DNA of 7,915 nt from Bathymodiolus azoricus thioautotrophic gill symbiont (GTDB lineage Bacteria > Pseudomonadota > Gammaproteobacteria > PS1 > Pseudothioglobaceae): assembly GCF_001298715.1 (NCBI RefSeq), contig NZ_CDSC02000309.1:1-7915 (forward strand), in the 5' to 3' direction. Numbering within the stretch: position 1 is the stretch's first letter; every line of letters begins with the position of its first letter. The notes under the pieces were generated by a model. That model ran no database searches. It was given only the letters and a program-made list of their open reading frames with translations, and was not told where the DNA came from. A program made the translations under genes and the position numbers. Shown in pieces: positions 7,029-7,915 of this stretch.

Positions 7029-7915
7029 TTATTTATCTAAAATCTCTTTAAGTGCAGCTAGGCATAATGTGATATTCTCTTTTCTGGAGGAGTGCCCCAT
7101 TAAGCCAATACGCCAAACTTTGCCTGCGTATGCACCAAGACCAGCGCCAATTTCTAGGTTGTAGTCATTGAGTAGGGTAGAGCGCACTTTTGCATCGTCA
7201 GCACCTTCCGGGATAAAAACAGAGTTTAATTGTGGCAAGCGCTCTGCTTCATTAACTAAGAAATTAATACCCATTGCTTCCAAGCCATCTCTTAATAGCT
7301 CATGGTTTTTTTGGTGGCGTACCCATGAGTTTTCCAAACCTTCTTCTAAAATCATAACCAATGATTCGTGCAAGCCATATAAAGTATTGACAGGTGCAGT
7401 GTGATGGTAAGTACGCTTAGCCCCATCACCCCAATAACCCATCACTAAGTTTAAATCTAAGAACCAAGAAGTCACTGGTGTTTTACGGTTTTTTACTTTA
7501 GTTAAAGCACGCTCGTTAAAACTTACTGGTGAGATACCTGGCATCGCTGATAAACATTTTTGCGTACCTGAATAAATCGCATCAATCTCCCATTCATCAA
7601 CACGCAATTCGCAGCCACCTAATGAAGTTACTGCATCAACAATAGTAATGCAGTCGTTATCGTGTGCAATCTTACATAGTGCTTTTGCATCTGAGCGTGC
7701 ACCTGTTGAAGTTTCTGCGTGCACAAAAGCCAAAATTTTAGCATCAGGATTGTCTTTTAAAGTCTGCTCAACTTTATCCAAAGAAACAGCTGCGCCCCAA
7801 TCATCTTCTACCACAACAGCCTCACCACCAAGACGCGTGATGTTCTCTTTCATGCGCATACCAAATACACCATTAATACAAACCACAACCTTATCGCCTG
7901 GTTCAACTAAGTTGG
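7029..7915 (-). CDS. class V PLP aminotransferase, serine/alanine-glyoxylate type (5' end missing)
   Basis: The frame stays open to the right edge, so 294 residues are visible, starting [11 protein letters not shown]. The family is usually near 380-390 residues, so about 90 N-terminal residues lie outside. Signs of a fold-type I PLP enzyme: HAETSTG, pyridine-binding Asp in [10 protein letters not shown] (visible residue 93), Schiff-base Lys in [12 protein letters not shown] (119), YHHTAP, and a substrate-carboxylate Arg in [10 protein letters not shown] (268). These fit the serine-pyruvate/alanine-glyoxylate/serine-glyoxylate group. Possible roles are glycine-serine-glyoxylate interconversion or a stand-in for another transaminase in serine synthesis; the sequence does not decide. 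There is no membrane segment, so it is cytoplasmic. Promoter and start codon are not in the window. The stop lies 20 bases from the shared terminator. Confidence 0.92.
   Translation of the reverse strand, partial: NLVEPGDKVVVCINGVFGMRMKENITRLGGEAVVVEDDWGAAVSLDKVEQTLKDNPDAKILAFVHAETSTGARSDAKALCKIAHDNDCITIVDAVTSLGGCELRVDEWEIDAIYSGTQKCLSAMPGISPVSFNERALTKVKNRKTPVTSWFLDLNLVMGYWGDGAKRTYHHTAPVNTLYGLHESLVMILEEGLENSWVRHQKNHELLRDGLEAMGINFLVNEAERLPQLNSVFIPEGADDAKVRSTLLNDYNLEIGAGLGAYAGKVWRIGLMGHSSRKENITLCLAALKEILDK

Noticed and set aside
7168..7404. Plus-strand open frame of 78 codons
   Set aside because: It is antisense to the aminotransferase, whose motifs span the whole stretch.

Overview
The window looks like AT-rich chromosomal DNA of a gammaproteobacterium with a compact, mostly core genome. 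The gene content (RF3, an Allochromatium-type 2[4Fe-4S] ferredoxin, a serine-glyoxylate-type aminotransferase, MraY, a YceI protein) and protein style remind me of sulfur-oxidising SUP05/Thioglobus-type bacteria and their mussel or clam symbionts. That placement is from memory, not from a search. No tRNA, rRNA, CRISPR, insertion sequence or phage gene was seen.

Layout, left to right. (1) 1-240: the probable 3' end of an unidentified plus-strand gene, then a leader region with a 13-codon mini-ORF and a consensus -10 box. (2) 241-837 (+): an exported YceI-family protein. (3) 855-2156 (-): a three-domain MsrA-thioredoxin-MsrB protein. It converges with yceI, and the two gene ends form an imperfect inverted repeat. 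(4) 2346-2537 (+): an 8-cysteine mini-protein resembling desulforedoxin, divergent from the msr gene and closed by a hairpin terminator. (5) 2589-6622 (-): a tightly packed four-gene unit read right to left: a periplasmic cyclophilin-FKBP fusion, mraY, a dCMP-deaminase-like gene and prfC. The junctions are 1 nt, an ATGA overlap and a TAATG overlap. (6) 6712-6945 (+): a ferredoxin divergent from that operon. (7) A bidirectional terminator at 6982-7009. (8) 7029 to the right edge (-): a class V aminotransferase whose N-terminus lies outside the window.

The left half has a redox-repair theme: methionine sulfoxide reductases fused to their own thioredoxin-like domain, beside a putative rubredoxin-type metalloprotein. 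The right half is housekeeping: envelope protein folding, peptidoglycan lipid I synthesis, pyrimidine deoxynucleotide supply and release-factor recycling, all probably from one transcript. I see no obvious new defence or mobile system. The most noteworthy items are the MsrA-Trx-MsrB fusion with a zinc-less MsrB, the desulforedoxin-like 8-Cys protein, the dual-family immunophilin with a decayed FKBP domain, and the mirrored ends of yceI and msr.
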